From: Emydura subglobosa
Taxonomy: Eukaryota; Chordata; Testudines; Chelidae
DNA: 64,000 bases
Direction of reading: 5' to 3'
Assembly: GCA_007922225.1 (NCBI GenBank)
Contig: ML679970.1
Location: 17,410,290 to 17,474,289 of the forward strand
The notes under the pieces were generated by a model, which did not search any database, was not told where the DNA came from, and worked only from the letters and a program-made list of their open reading frames with translations. Positions 23,918 to 33,989 of the stretch are shown piece by piece. How positions within the stretch are numbered: the first letter of the stretch is position 1; each line of letters opens with the position of its first letter. A program made the translations under genes and the position numbers.

Positions 23918-23930
23918 CTGCGTTGCTCAT
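23918..23930 (-). CDS. FGD5: FGD5 exon 1: start codon and first 13 coding bases
   Basis: On the minus strand an ATG at 23930-23928 is followed by three codons and one base (Met-Ser-Asn-Ala-G), then a perfect donor GTGAGT from 23917. Its phase (one base over) matches the exon 2 acceptor, which supplies the last two bases of an Asp codon and continues as Phe-Thr-Lys-Pro-Pro-Leu-Ala-Pro-Lys-Pro. The ATG context is good, with A at -3 and A at +4. The exon sits inside the CpG island, as expected for a first exon. As I recall, the mammalian protein is annotated from a Met equivalent to residue 45 here (9756-9754), so this start adds 44 residues. The splice is inferred from sequence; no transcript was seen. 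Confidence 0.8.
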
Positions 23931-24130
23931 CTTCCACAGCCTGCCCCAACTTTCGGGTCTCCCGCCCTCAGATCATGATCCCGCCAGCCGGGTTCACTCG
24001 CCCGGAGCCAGCTGGAGAAGAAGTTGGAGCGTGGGATGATGGATCGGGGCGGCCAGCCCACGGGGTGGAGAAGGGAGGGGAATAACCCGTCGGTAGGGGC
24101 CGGACCCTCTGTGGCTGGGGGCTTCTGTAG
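23931..24130 (-). promoter_or_regulatory. Probable FGD5 5' UTR and TATA-less core promoter
   Basis: The stretch upstream of the exon 1 ATG is GC-rich, lacks an evident TATA box and has a GGGGCGG-type GC box near 24045. The start of transcription cannot be fixed from sequence. Further upstream are a CTC-repeat tract near 24268-24292 and GGAA/TTCC clusters near 24303-24330 that could bind ETS factors, which would suit an endothelial gene; this last point is inference. Confidence 0.5.
23968..23976 (-). promoter_or_regulatory. Minimal upstream ORF (Met-Ile-stop) in FGD5 5' UTR
   Basis: Minus-strand ATG ATC TGA lies 37 bases before the exon 1 start codon and is not in its frame. It is the only ATG in the roughly 80 bases upstream of the main start. 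It matters only if transcription starts beyond 23976, which is likely but not shown. Confidence 0.4.
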
Positions 24131-24365
24131 GGAGGGTGTCGGCTCAGGAGGAGAGCTCAGAGCCGCCGGCAGCCTTCGCCCTGCCCCATGCTAAGCCTGG
24201 CAAGGCAGAGGGTGCAGCCGGCTGGTAGGGTCCCTCTCTGATCGCAGCGCACTGGCCAGGGCTCGCCGCCCTCCTCCTCCTCCTCCTCCTCCCAGGCATT
24301 TCCCTTCCTTTCCTGCAGAGGAAGCCCTTTTGCTCGCTCAGGGATTGAAAGCTGCAGTGAAACAA

Positions 24366-24457
24366 GGGGGGGGGGGTGGATGCCAAACAAACAGATTTAA
24401 AGGGACAGCAGCTGGTCTCTCTCCCACCCCCTTTACATCTCCCCCCCCTCCCCCCCG
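24366..24457. promoter_or_regulatory. Homopurine/homopyrimidine G- and C-runs upstream of FGD5
   Basis: A run of ten G at 24366-24375 is followed at 24440-24457 by C-rich runs on the same strand. The C-runs give several closely spaced G-tracts on the minus strand, the coding strand of FGD5, about 500 bases before its start codon. This is a candidate G-quadruplex or Sp/KLF-binding stretch, judged by composition alone. Confidence 0.35.
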
Positions 24458-24899
24458 CAATCTTACACACGTCTGGATTTTGCATATGCTGAGGGCTGAT
24501 TTGTGAATGGGGCTCGGACGAGCCGCCGGGGGAGAGGTGAGGGGAGTCAGCCCCCAACTCCGCGCTGCTCCTCCCCGGCAGCATTTGCAAAAGGGAACCC
24601 GGCGTTTGGAAGTTTGTGCACGGAGCTAAGAGCGCTGAAGAAACCGGCTCCGTTTCCTCGCCGGAGCCTGCAGCCGCAGGGGTTAACCAGCACCGCGAAG
24701 CACGGCGCGGGTCACAGACGAGCCCGGGCCGTGCATTTCGGCCGCGGGCGGAGAGGGTGGCTCACACGCATTCCCTAGGCGGCACCCCGGGGGCCCGGAG
24801 CCGAGAACAGCTGCCGAGCGGGTTCTGATTCTCGGCGGAGGTTAGCGCGCTTCGCACGGTTCTGCAGCTAGCGTGCCTGCCTGGGGAACAACGGGCAAG

Positions 24900-25717
24900 T
24901 GACAGGGGTGAGAACTCGAGGGGAGTCCCTCACACTAAAGCAGGTCCCGTTCCCACACCTTAAAGAAGCCGGGGGGGAGAGGGAGACAACACTGGAAAGG
25001 AAAGGAAAGGTTTGGGTTGTCCCCCTTTCTCCTCTTTCTCCCTGCTGCCTTCTCTACCATCAGCCTTTTCTGCGCAGAAATAACTGGGGAGACAGCAATC
25101 CCCCCTCTTCCTTCTCCCTTCCCACCGAAAATGTATCTGTGTTCTGGCTCTAAGCACTTCCATTCCCCCCCCCCCGCCCCAATGTTTGTGTGGTTTGCAC
25201 TGTGTTGCTAAGTATAGTCCTGATCCTGCCATCTTTTCTAAGGAGAGTAAGGATTACTCGTGCAAGTAGGTGTGTAAGTTCGGATCCTATGTTCTTGCAT
25301 GTCATTAGCTTCAATCCAAAGCTTCAAGACCTTGGTGTGGTTCCCTACCATCCTCAGGAATTTCACAAATACATCTGTCGGGCTAGAAAATGTCCATTCT
25401 ACAATGATGAGCGATACACAGAAGAGTTAATTCCCCCAGACCCTAATTTTGCAAACCCACTATTATTGATTTATGGGAAGAAGAGGGGAAAGGTTGGTCT
25501 CTTGACTCCCCCTGTAGATGTAGGATCATCATAGGCTGCAACTCCATGAGCCCACAAAGGGTTTGGTGCCTGCAATAGCCCCAATCACACCTACAAGCCC
25601 CTGCACTCATGCATAACAGAGTGAACTGTTTGGTCCCAAAGATGGCTGGGTCTAACTTGGTATTACTGAGCAGCAGAATATTCAGCTGTAAGATCTGAAA
25701 GTGAGAAGCTCTGAATA
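24900..25717. other. No gene: flank between CpG island and CR1
   Basis: GC content falls through this stretch, with pyrimidine-rich runs at 25018-25055 and a C-run at 25166-25175. I see no exon or recognised repeat. Confidence 0.5.
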
Positions 25718-26040
25718 CCTGGCCCCAAGGTGTAAGAACAGCCATGGTGGGTCAGAATAATGGACAATCTAGCCCACTATCCTGTCTTCTGACAGTGGCC
25801 AATGCCAGGTGCTTCAGAGGGAATGAACAGAACAGGTAATCAAAAAATGATCCAGTCAGCCATCCCCAGCCTCTGGCAAACAGCAATCACTGACTATCCT
25901 GGCTAATAGTCATTGATGGACGTATCATTCATGAACTTATCTAGTTCTTTTTTGAACCCCATTATAGTCTTGGCCTTCACAATCTTCTCTGGCAAGTCAC
26001 ATCAATATTTTATGCACCTGGAAGATTATTTGTGTTTGGT
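25718..26040 (-). mobile_element. CR1 LINE 3' fragment, antisense
   Basis: TAAGAACAGCCATGGTGGGTCA, GCCCACTATCCTGTCTTCTG, GACAGTGGCCAATGCCAGGT and CTTATCTAGTTCTTTTTTGAA are the reverse complement of a CR1 3' region. The family differs from that at 16858 and matches the opposite-strand copy at 50330. Confidence 0.8.
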
Positions 26041-27727
26041 GCTTATGTTAAAAGACAAAGTATTATTAATAAAGGTACTTTTATCAGGGAGTTGATAGTG
26101 TACAATGGTTATATTTCATGTAGGTATTGTTTCATGTTTATTTCATTATAAAGCATCTAATAACAAACATCATCACTATCAGCCAATTTGCAACACAGCT
26201 GAAAAGAGAGGGAGGCCATAGACATTCAAAAGCATCCTTCACTGTTGTGTCACTGGGACTGATATTAAATAGATCTCACTCTGAACAGGCTTAGGTAACT
26301 GGGAAGCAAACACACTAAATTGAGGAGCAAAACAGTCAGGACTAGACTTGTGTTGAGTGCTGCTCAGCCACTCTGGAGAATCTGGTCCTACCTTGCATTC
26401 CTCACTATGGTATCTTACCAGATCAGGCCCTAATCCACTTAGTCAAATAAAATCAATCAAGGAAATATTTCCAGAACCACTAGTTTGTGTGAATCCTGCT
26501 AATCTAGTGTAAAATATGGACCCTGAAAATGAGCAAATTTAATATTTGCGTTTCAAGTAGCACTCAGATGGGTTACAGAACAGAATGTCTGGCATTTTTG
26601 CAAGAAACTAAAGGTATCAGAAAAATGCTAAATTTGAATCTACATAAAAAGAAACTGAGAGTGGAAATGAAGGCCAGGGCTGTGATGGAGAGTCAGAGAC
26701 TGTAGTTATCAGGTATTCAAAGCAGAAAGGATTTGAAAAATGTCCACTGAAACATATTTTCGAAGGAAAATGACTTTTTGATTCAATAGCAATTTTCATG
26801 AAAAAAAATTCAACTTTTGTGAAAAAAGTGGGTTGTTGGAAAATATGGAAAACCAGAGCACCAGATTTGACTGAAAAATGTTGATGAAAACAAAAAAAGT
26901 GTTTTTCTCAAAATGTTTCATGGGGGAAAATAACTGGTTCCTGATCAGCTCTTTAAAAATGTTTCTTAGTATTGAGCAATGTCAACCAAGTGATTGGCAG
27001 CAGATTTACACAGTATCAAAATGATGTCATTAGATGACAATTATGTCATTAGTTTGGTGTTTAGATTTCATTTTTTGGTATGTTTTTAGTAAATTTAGGA
27101 GCTGTGCTCATTATTATTTTTCCAGTATTCATGCAAGGGGAATTTGTTCAAACAAAGGGAAATGGACAGTTTCTATATATTGTAACACACTAATGGAATC
27201 TCTTATTCGATTTGTATAGGAGATGGCCATTGAAATAAGCTTGGCTGCAGTTATACTGTGCATAACTAATTTTGAGCAGCAAAGGTTCTCATAACTAGAG
27301 CTAGACAGATAACGGAAAAAATATTCGACAGATATTTTATTTGAAAAAAGTTGCAAAATGAATAAAATGATTGGTTTCATAAACATAAGACCACCAGGTC
27401 ACACAGAAGCTTCTCCAACACAGCTTGTCAAAGATCTCTTCACTCATAATGATTTGCAGTTTTCTACAGGGTAAAGAGAAGCCAGGGACATTCACAGATC
27501 TATGTCCCAAATCTCAACAACTTTTTCATGGGCAGTTTGATTGAGCTTTCCCCCTCTCCTCTCTTTGTGCTGTCAGAGTGGATGTTTCTCATATGAGACC
27601 CTTCAATCTGTTTTAGTTCCACAACTGATTCAAGAAGGCCACCAAATATATCCTCTGCATTTCCAGTCACAAAACCCTGATGTTTAGAATTTGAAAGGAC
27701 CCTGTCAGGTTAAAAGTGACAACAGTT
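26040..27727. other. Non-coding; one decayed hAT-like repeat near 26.7-26.96 kb
   Basis: AATTTTCATGAAAAAAAATTC and related A/T-rich text up to CTGATCAGCTCTTT (26720-26955) belong to the GAAAATTT family. Outside it I see no exon or recognisable repeat. Confidence 0.5.
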
Positions 27728-27732
27728 CTTTT

Positions 27733-27780
<48 letters not shown>
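27728..27780 (+). repeat. (TTTC)n microsatellite, L1 tail
   Basis: Twelve or so tandem TTTC units at the 3' end of the antisense L1, probably grown from its A-rich tail. Confidence 0.9.
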
Positions 27781-28134
27781 ATTAATTTATTAATTTTCAT
27801 AAAGAGACAAATAAAAAAACCTACAAAAACATACAGCTTGTATATGTTACCAGATATCACACATTTCTCAGGACAGCCAATAACATTATGCAGTTAGGCA
27901 ACTTTACAACTTGTCAAAGCTGTATGACCAGACCATACAAAATCAGATAATTTTACCCAGCCACAACATGTTAGGGTGGGGGTGGCAACAACAACAATAA
28001 TAAAAGACATACACAAATAGGCAACAAAGGGAAGGAGGGGACTAGAAGGGTGGGATGAGGGAAAAGCAGAGAGGTTAGGTGGAATGAAAGTTTGGCTTTA
28101 TTCGAGCTACCTCAGCATTCTCTATCCAAATATA

Positions 28135-30440
28135 TCAAGAAACAGAGTCCAACTGTCTTTGAATTACATAATCGCTTTCTGCATCGCTAAGCAATTCTTT
28201 CTTTTGCTGAAAACGGACAGATCTGAATACCTCTGCTTTATTCTGGGCATAAACCCACTCCTCTATTTTTGTAAACTTATGCGCTTGGTAATCATTGAGG
28301 TCCTCAAGTACCAAAATGTTTGTGGCGGTGTTAAACGAGGGTAGTAGGTACATAACCTAGGATATAATTTTCAGCTGAGCTTTGATTGCTGATGCCAAGC
28401 ACTATTTTCACCCGTGTCCACCTCTTTCTACAGCTGCCTGGACAGTCCCACAGCATACGCATCAGGGTTCCCTTTTCTTTATTACAGTTCCACCAAACAT
28501 CAGAGGACAAGGCCCCCATTTTGCACAACCTCTGTAGTGTCCAATACCTTTTGAATGGAATCTTTTGCTCTGTTAGGTGTAGCCTGAGATCCATGGAAGC
28601 ATTTTTAACAGTCTATAATATGCTTTGCCACTGGTGTTCTTTTAAGGGCTGTGATAACTCCCCTTCCCACATTTTCACAAAGAACGCCAAACCAATGGAG
28701 GTCCTCTTCATTTGTAAAGTTACATAGTGGATACGGGCCTGGGGAATTTATGAAGCATTCTCAAATTTCCCAATAGCTCTGGGAACTCTGGCAGTCCTAG
28801 AGCATCTGGACCAAATTGAAAACATTGGCAAGTGTTTTAGTTGTAAGTATGGTCACTCCACTGAGGATGGAAGGTCATGTCATTGCTTTAGTGTTAGAAA
28901 GAAACAAAGCCCTCCGTCTTTGACTAACTGGGAAATCCATATGCTGCTGTTCCTCAGCCAGTTCTTCCAAATTATAGGTTTTCCCCCCAATTTGCAAGTC
29001 TGGGTTACCCCTCATAGGTGCTTTTGCATGACAGTGAGGTTGACACTAGTACATTTTAAGTAACATAGCCCAGACCATTTGTGCAGCCACCAGCTTAGGC
29101 ACCTTTTTTTTCCTCCAAAGAGGAATTGAGCAGACCCACAGGGGGAACTGGATGCATTAATACCCGTTCAGCTTCCACCCCTGTGTGTATAAGGGCGTTA
29201 GCACCCTGGAACCAATCCGACATTTGTGTCATGATAAAAGCATAATAGTAATTTTGTAGGCCCCTTAATTATAGGGAGCGGGAGTTTTTAAGTGATAGTC
29301 ACGGACATTGAACTCCACAGAAAGGCTTTAATAATGTTATTGCATTTTCTAAATTAAGATGAAGGGATATATATATAGGCTGCTTAGCATATGAAGGAGC
29401 CTATGCAGAATGTTCATTTTATTGTATTATCCTCTCCCCATAGGCTCAGGGACAGAGGCTGCTACCTATTTGTATCGCTAGTAATTGAGAGAGTACAGGA
29501 GCTGTGTTTATCTTCACTACTTTATTGATGTTTCTTGGTACATTTATACATGGGTACTTAATTGCATCAGTTTGCCTATGGAAATGCCATTAAGAAGAAG
29601 TCTCACTACATGGCAACAGGGAGACTTCCAATTGTTCCAGTTTATTTTGTAACCGGATATTGCTCTGAATTTTTGAATCAGCAGTTGGAAAGCTGGAATA
29701 GTGGCTTCTGCGTTTCAGATCTATAAAAGGGTGTCTGCATCAGGGATGTAAAAATTAGTTTAATTAAAAATCCATTTAAATGTTCTAAAAATAAAAAAAA
29801 ATGGAACGGTTAAATGCTGTGAGGGGGGAGCCGTGCTGGGCTCTTTTCCTCACTGCCAAGTGAGAGCTGCCTACCTGAGGTTCCTCTCCACCGTGGTAGC
29901 TGGTCAGCTCTCACTGGTAGGGAGCTGAGCTGCCTGCCCCTGCACTGGGCTCCCTGCTTCCCTGCCAGCAAGAGCTGCCCAACTGCTCTTGCTGGGGGGG
30001 AGCCAGCCTAGCTGCGGCTATCCCACTCCCCCCGGCGCTGGGCTCCATGCTTCCCCCGCACTGCGGGGAGCCAGCCCAGCTGTGGCTATCCCCAGTGCTG
30101 GGCTCCGCACACTCTGCATACAACATTAGTTTTGACTCCATGGAACTGAGTTGTACGCCTCAGATATCAGGATGAGTCTGTATAGCTATTGCCAGGGGCT
30201 CTGGAGCCAAATCAAAAAGTGATGGAGACAACAGGCATCCTTGCCTAGTACTCAGAAGAGGCTGGAGGTATCCCAGGTCACATTGTAGATTGTAATGTGA
30301 GAAGATAGGTGAGAATATAACAGTTGGATCAAGAGCTAAATACGAGTCAAAATCCAAATCCTTGTAGGATATGAAACATTATACCTCCAGCCAGCCCAGG
30401 CTATCAAAAGCCTTTTCTGTCTCTAAGGCTAATATGGCTT
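28135..30440 (-). pseudogene. L1 ORF2 remnant (reverse transcriptase and C-terminus)
   Basis: In minus-strand order: ETEKAFDSLGWLEV near 30425-30385, TRQGCLLSPSLF...EPLAIAIQ near 30250-30180, KLMLYA at 30133-30116 (start of the YADD catalytic box), an insertion, then D-T-L-L-stop at 29735-29718. Further on are LTEQKIPFKRYWT and GTLMRMLWDCPGS near 28570-28430, the L1 C-terminal zinc-finger-like region. The endonuclease domain is absent. Several frameshifts and stops make it dead. Confidence 0.8.
29741..30112. mobile_element. GC-rich 372-bp insertion inside the L1 YADD motif
   Basis: Flanked by a 7-base direct repeat TCTGCAT (29734-29740 and 30113-30119; 8 bases with one mismatch), which interrupts L1 coding sequence. 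It begins CAGGGATGTAAAAATTAG, becomes GC-rich, and carries an internal direct duplication of GGGAGCCAGCC...GCTGGGCTCC (about 29998-30046 and 30065-30106). The start resembles hAT-type ends, but a matching inverted repeat at the other end was not found, so the class is open. Confidence 0.65.
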
Positions 30441-30556
30441 ATGGTTCAGGGTCATCATATTTCACTGATATAATTTCAATAAGTTGCCACTTGATGAGAA
30501 TTGATATGCATGTCCCCAAAGTTAATAAAATATAAGCTTGGAGTGCAAGAGAGAAC

Positions 30557-31550
30557 TTAAATCAGTAAGTAAGTTAGTAACAGTAACTGGATAACTTCAT
30601 CAGTGCAGATAGGACAGACATAACAACTGGGAAGCAAACTTGGTATAAAACAGAACAGATACTCAAGACATTGCAGGCTATTGAAAAAACGTTCTGTATC
30701 TTGTGACTTTTGGACCAGATGCACTTCCTCACCAACCTCGACATGATACTGAGCTGGAAACCTTATAAAATAGTTGAGCCCTTGATTCTTGGCAAGTTTC
30801 CTTGGTGGTTTAAAGGCTGATCTCTGCTCAACCGCATCTTTTGCAAAGTCTTGAAAAATCGTGACCTTATTTTGTGGTATTCCCCAAAACATTATTGCAT
30901 TTTTTTTCTTTTGCAGTAAATCCTAGAAATGTGACAATCAGTGTGCAAGGCTGGCATGCTGAGCCTGGCTTAGGAGCCAGGGATCTAGCAGCACTTTCTC
31001 AATGAAATTTAAAATCATCTGTCAGGCTGAGCACTTCTGAAAGGAGCTGGGAAACTAATTGTAGGGGGTTGCCTTTCTCTGCTTCTTCAGATACTCTCAT
31101 ACTTCTCAAATTATTGTGGCGAGACCTTCCCTCGAGGTCTACTACTTTAGATTTAAGAGAAGATATGTTTGTGAGGCTACTCTCAGCCTGGCCAGAGAGC
31201 CCTCATACCTGATCTTCTCCTCACTATATTCTCCCTTCTGCTTCATTCACCCATCCTGTCACTGCTTGCAGAGAGAAGTTAATCAAGGTAACAGTCCGTT
31301 GTATTGTGGCCTTGATATCTACTGGGTCTGCAGCAACTTTCTCCAACATGGCCATCGTGGATATAGTGTTCTCAGCAGCAGCCAACTTGTTCAGGGCATG
31401 GATGGTCCCCATTCTTCTTGTGTTTTGGCTACTTGTAGTGCTCCCAGTAGGCAACCCTTTGCCTGCTGACATTCCAGAGATTTTTGGGGTACCTGTTCCT
31501 TTATTAGGGTGGAAGGTGGTCAGGGCCCTCGACTCCAGATAGAAATGCAT
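30557..31550 (-). pseudogene. L1 ORF1 remnant (RNA-binding chaperone)
   Basis: L1 ORF1 protein is a trimeric RNA-binding chaperone needed for retrotransposition. The N-terminal part is at 31550-31224, with an alternating hydrophobic, coiled-coil-like stretch ending VTGWVNEAEGRI. The C-terminal domain is at 30892-30557, with TIFQDFAKDAVEQRSAFKP and a final TERFFNSL, as in the L1 family C-terminal domain. The two parts are in different open stretches with a disrupted middle (30893-31223), so it is not functional. Confidence 0.75.
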
Positions 31551-32039
31551 ATTAGTGGATGTCTCTAGAACTCAAGACATCTGCTCTGCTATGCTGCTCA
31601 GCACCCCATGGAATCCGATAAGAATCAGTACATTAATTTCAAGCTTCTTGGGGGCTAATTCTAAATAACAGTGAGAGAAGAAATCATTTTAAAAGTTACA
31701 AAAAATATATGTTCATTATAGGAAGAGATGAACATAGTCCAGATCGTTTCCAACAATAGGTGTGTGTGCCTGTTTTTGCAACAGTAGAGTACAGAATAAG
31801 TGACTTATAACACAAAGCCAGGTTCCATCTCAATAATATGTCAGTTTCTCTCATTTTCATTTAACTTGCATTGAGGGAGGATTCTGTGTGACGGTTGTAA
31901 AGCATCGCAGAAAGAGCTGCTTTCTTCTAACACTGAACAAGGAACTCCTCTCTCCAACTTTTTTGCTTTAGTCTTTTTTCTTTCAAAAGCAATAGGTCTG
32001 GTTCTTTGATGCCCTGTACCCTAGGTTGTCATTTTACAT

Positions 32040-32345
32040 CTCTTAAATCAAGCATGTGCTTAATTTGCATTAACTCCTATGGGACTCAGTTCCAGAAGGT
32101 GCTCAGCACTTTGACCTCAATCCAGCAAAATACTTAATCATATGCTTAACTTCAATACAATATGACTGCTTCCATGCTTACATTTGCACATGCTTTGAAA
32201 CTTTGCTGAAAATAGGCTTTATTTAACTGCGTTTTTAGAAGCTGATCCTTGGCGATGTTGAATGCTTCCCACAAGGTGCTGAATGTCCTCAGTTTCCACA
32301 CAGCACAGTGAGAGCTCTAGCACACTAGGCATCCCGCAGAAAGCA
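32040..32345. repeat. Foldback-type ancient repeats
   Basis: GCATGTGCTTAATTTGC, ATCATATGCTTAACTTCAA and CAAGGTGCTGAATGTCCTC are decayed copies of short repeats with ATGCTTAA and GGTGCTGA cores that recur in the window. Confidence 0.45.
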
Positions 32346-32357
32346 TTCAGAACCTTG

Positions 32358-32463
32358 TAGACTAGGCTTTTGGGTAGCAACCAATCCAGTTGTTTTTGAA
32401 CTTGGATCCCTGTTGGGTCACACTGGATTAAAATTGCCACTAATAAGAAATGTAGTATTGACT
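32358..32463. repeat. Unclassified 105-bp dispersed repeat, copy 1
   Basis: Aligns along its length with 37006-37112, sharing TTGGGTAGC, GAACTTGGATCCC, GCCACTAATAAG and AATG in order. I do not recognise the family. Confidence 0.65.
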
Positions 32464-33009
32464 AATTTACCAAAGAATTTATTTTTGAGCATTTCAGTCT
32501 AATTCTTGAATCAAAGAACTTCATTCAACGGGAAATTAGGCTACAGTTTAGGGTGGGAAAAATACTCCATGTAGTGGTTTCCACCGGGAAAGATCTGAAC
32601 CTCTTGCAATAAGCAAAAGGCCTGCTGTTTTTATTGTCAGTTGAAAAGACATTCTAGGGTTATAATTACTTATACCAAAGACAATGCAAAGTTTTAGGAG
32701 CTTTATAGCTAAATGCAAATAAGAACCATAAAAACTGATTACATTTGTCTGTGAGTTTTGTTACACCAATGCCGGAGAATAGAAGAGAATTAACTGGATT
32801 AACCTTTACTGTTAAAAATAAAAGGACTGTAATGTGAACATGTTCAATGGAAAAGATGGGTCAAAGCTAGCTTTTAGAGCCACTGAAAGCCTTTCCTTTA
32901 CCTTTTCCCCTTAAATTACAATGAAAAGAGATGGAAGGGTCTAAAAGAAGAAGTAGTGAACATTCCCCTGCAGGATTTGCAATCCAACCATTAGGGCCTT
33001 GAGTTAGTG

Positions 33010-33404
33010 CAGTGGTCCCCAAACTGTGGGGCGGGCCCCCGTAATGGGGTGTGGAGCAACATCTGGTGGGGGGGTGTGGCAGGGCCCAGGCCAGCCCCCA
33101 CGAGAGGGTGGGGAGGGAGTGCCACCTATTTCTACTCTGCCCCCAGCTCTGCTCTAGCCGTGCTTCCAGCGGCTCTGCTCATAGCCCCCGCCCCTGACCC
33201 CCACTCTTAGCTCCCCAGCCCCCGTTCCTGGCTGCCAGCCCCAGTCCCTGCTCTCAGCTCCCCAGCCCCCACTCCTGGCCACAGCTCCACTTCCAGCCTC
33301 CACCATGGACCCCAGCCCAGCCATGACTCTTCTCCCGGCTGGGTTGTTTGGACACTTTCTATTTCTGGTAAGGGGGGAGCGAGAGGAAAAGTGGGGGATC
33401 ACTG
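33010..33404. mobile_element. hAT-type non-autonomous DNA transposon, 395 bp
   Basis: The left end CAGTGGTCCCCAAACTGTGGGG and the right end (reverse complement CAGTGATCCCCCACTTTTCC) form imperfect terminal inverted repeats. The flanks AGTTAGTG (33002-33009) and TGTTAGTG (33405-33412) match at 7 of 8 bases, the 8-bp duplication typical of hAT. The interior is C-rich with tandem CAGCCCC-like text and no transposase. Confidence 0.85.
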
Positions 33405-33989
33405 TGTTAGTGGATGAGTACCTGAGTGTGAAACAGACTAGAAAGAAAAGTGAAACAGACTAATCTATTTTCATTGCCCAAGCAGAAAGAAATTCAAAAA
33501 TGTAAACAAATGAAGTAACAGTGAAAACTAAATGAGATTATGATAGTTACTTCTGGTTTAGTAATCTACAATTCTATTAAAATACTCTGTAATCTAAATG
33601 TCTACTTGGTAAACCTGACTAGCTTTAAATTTATTAAATCAAGGTATTAGGCTCACAGGCTTCAAACCAGCCAGGCACTTACACACATACTTAACTTTAA
33701 ACACATGAGCAGTCCTATTTACTTCAGGAAGGTTACACACAAGTTTAAGTATTCTGCTGGGGCAGGGCTCTGTAGCGACGTGGAGTTCTATTATTTTTTC
33801 CATTGTCACGTTATCACAGACTACCTCTGTTCTTGCCATTTTAATGATGTTCCCGAGCCTTTATCTACCACACTACTCTAACTATGCATCCTAATTATTA
33901 TTTTTAAAGATCCTCTGGGTTATTACAGATGGGGTTACTTAGGACAAAGTCTACTTCATTATAAACAGTCTCACATGGCATTTTTCATA

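Larger units (their letters stand above)
22780..24900. promoter_or_regulatory. CpG island over FGD5 exon 1
   Basis: This stretch of about 2.1 kb is far more GC- and CpG-rich than the AT-rich flanks, with dense CG at 22780-23310, 23560-24060 and 24500-24890. It surrounds exon 1 and extends about 1.1 kb into intron 1 and about 1 kb upstream. Two GT microsatellites interrupt the intronic side. Long frames on both strands here follow from the scarcity of AT-rich stop codons and are not called as genes. Confidence 0.85.
27728..31620 (-). mobile_element. Decayed L1-clade LINE with internal deletion
   Basis: Minus-strand remnants of both L1 ORFs lie in the right order: ORF1 at 31550-30557, then ORF2 reverse-transcriptase and C-terminal parts at 30440-28135, a 3' UTR, and a GAAA-type tail (TTTC repeat on the plus strand, 27728-27780). 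Only about 130 bases separate the ORF1 stop from the reverse-transcriptase motif KAFDSLGW, where an intact L1 has a whole endonuclease domain, so that part is deleted. A 372-bp segment is inserted at 29741-30112. Frame breaks and stops are many. The 5' boundary is approximate, and no target-site duplication was identified. Confidence 0.85.

Noticed and set aside
24144..24590. 148-codon minus-strand frame upstream of FGD5
   Set aside because: Includes a CTC-repeat-derived Glu/Arg run and a G-run; promoter composition, no family match.
27728..27780. TTTC repeats as a CRISPR-like or regulatory array
   Set aside because: Simple four-base microsatellite at an L1 tail; no spacers.
31116..31469. 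117-codon plus-strand frame
   Set aside because: Antisense to the L1 ORF1 remnant, which reads sensibly on the minus strand.
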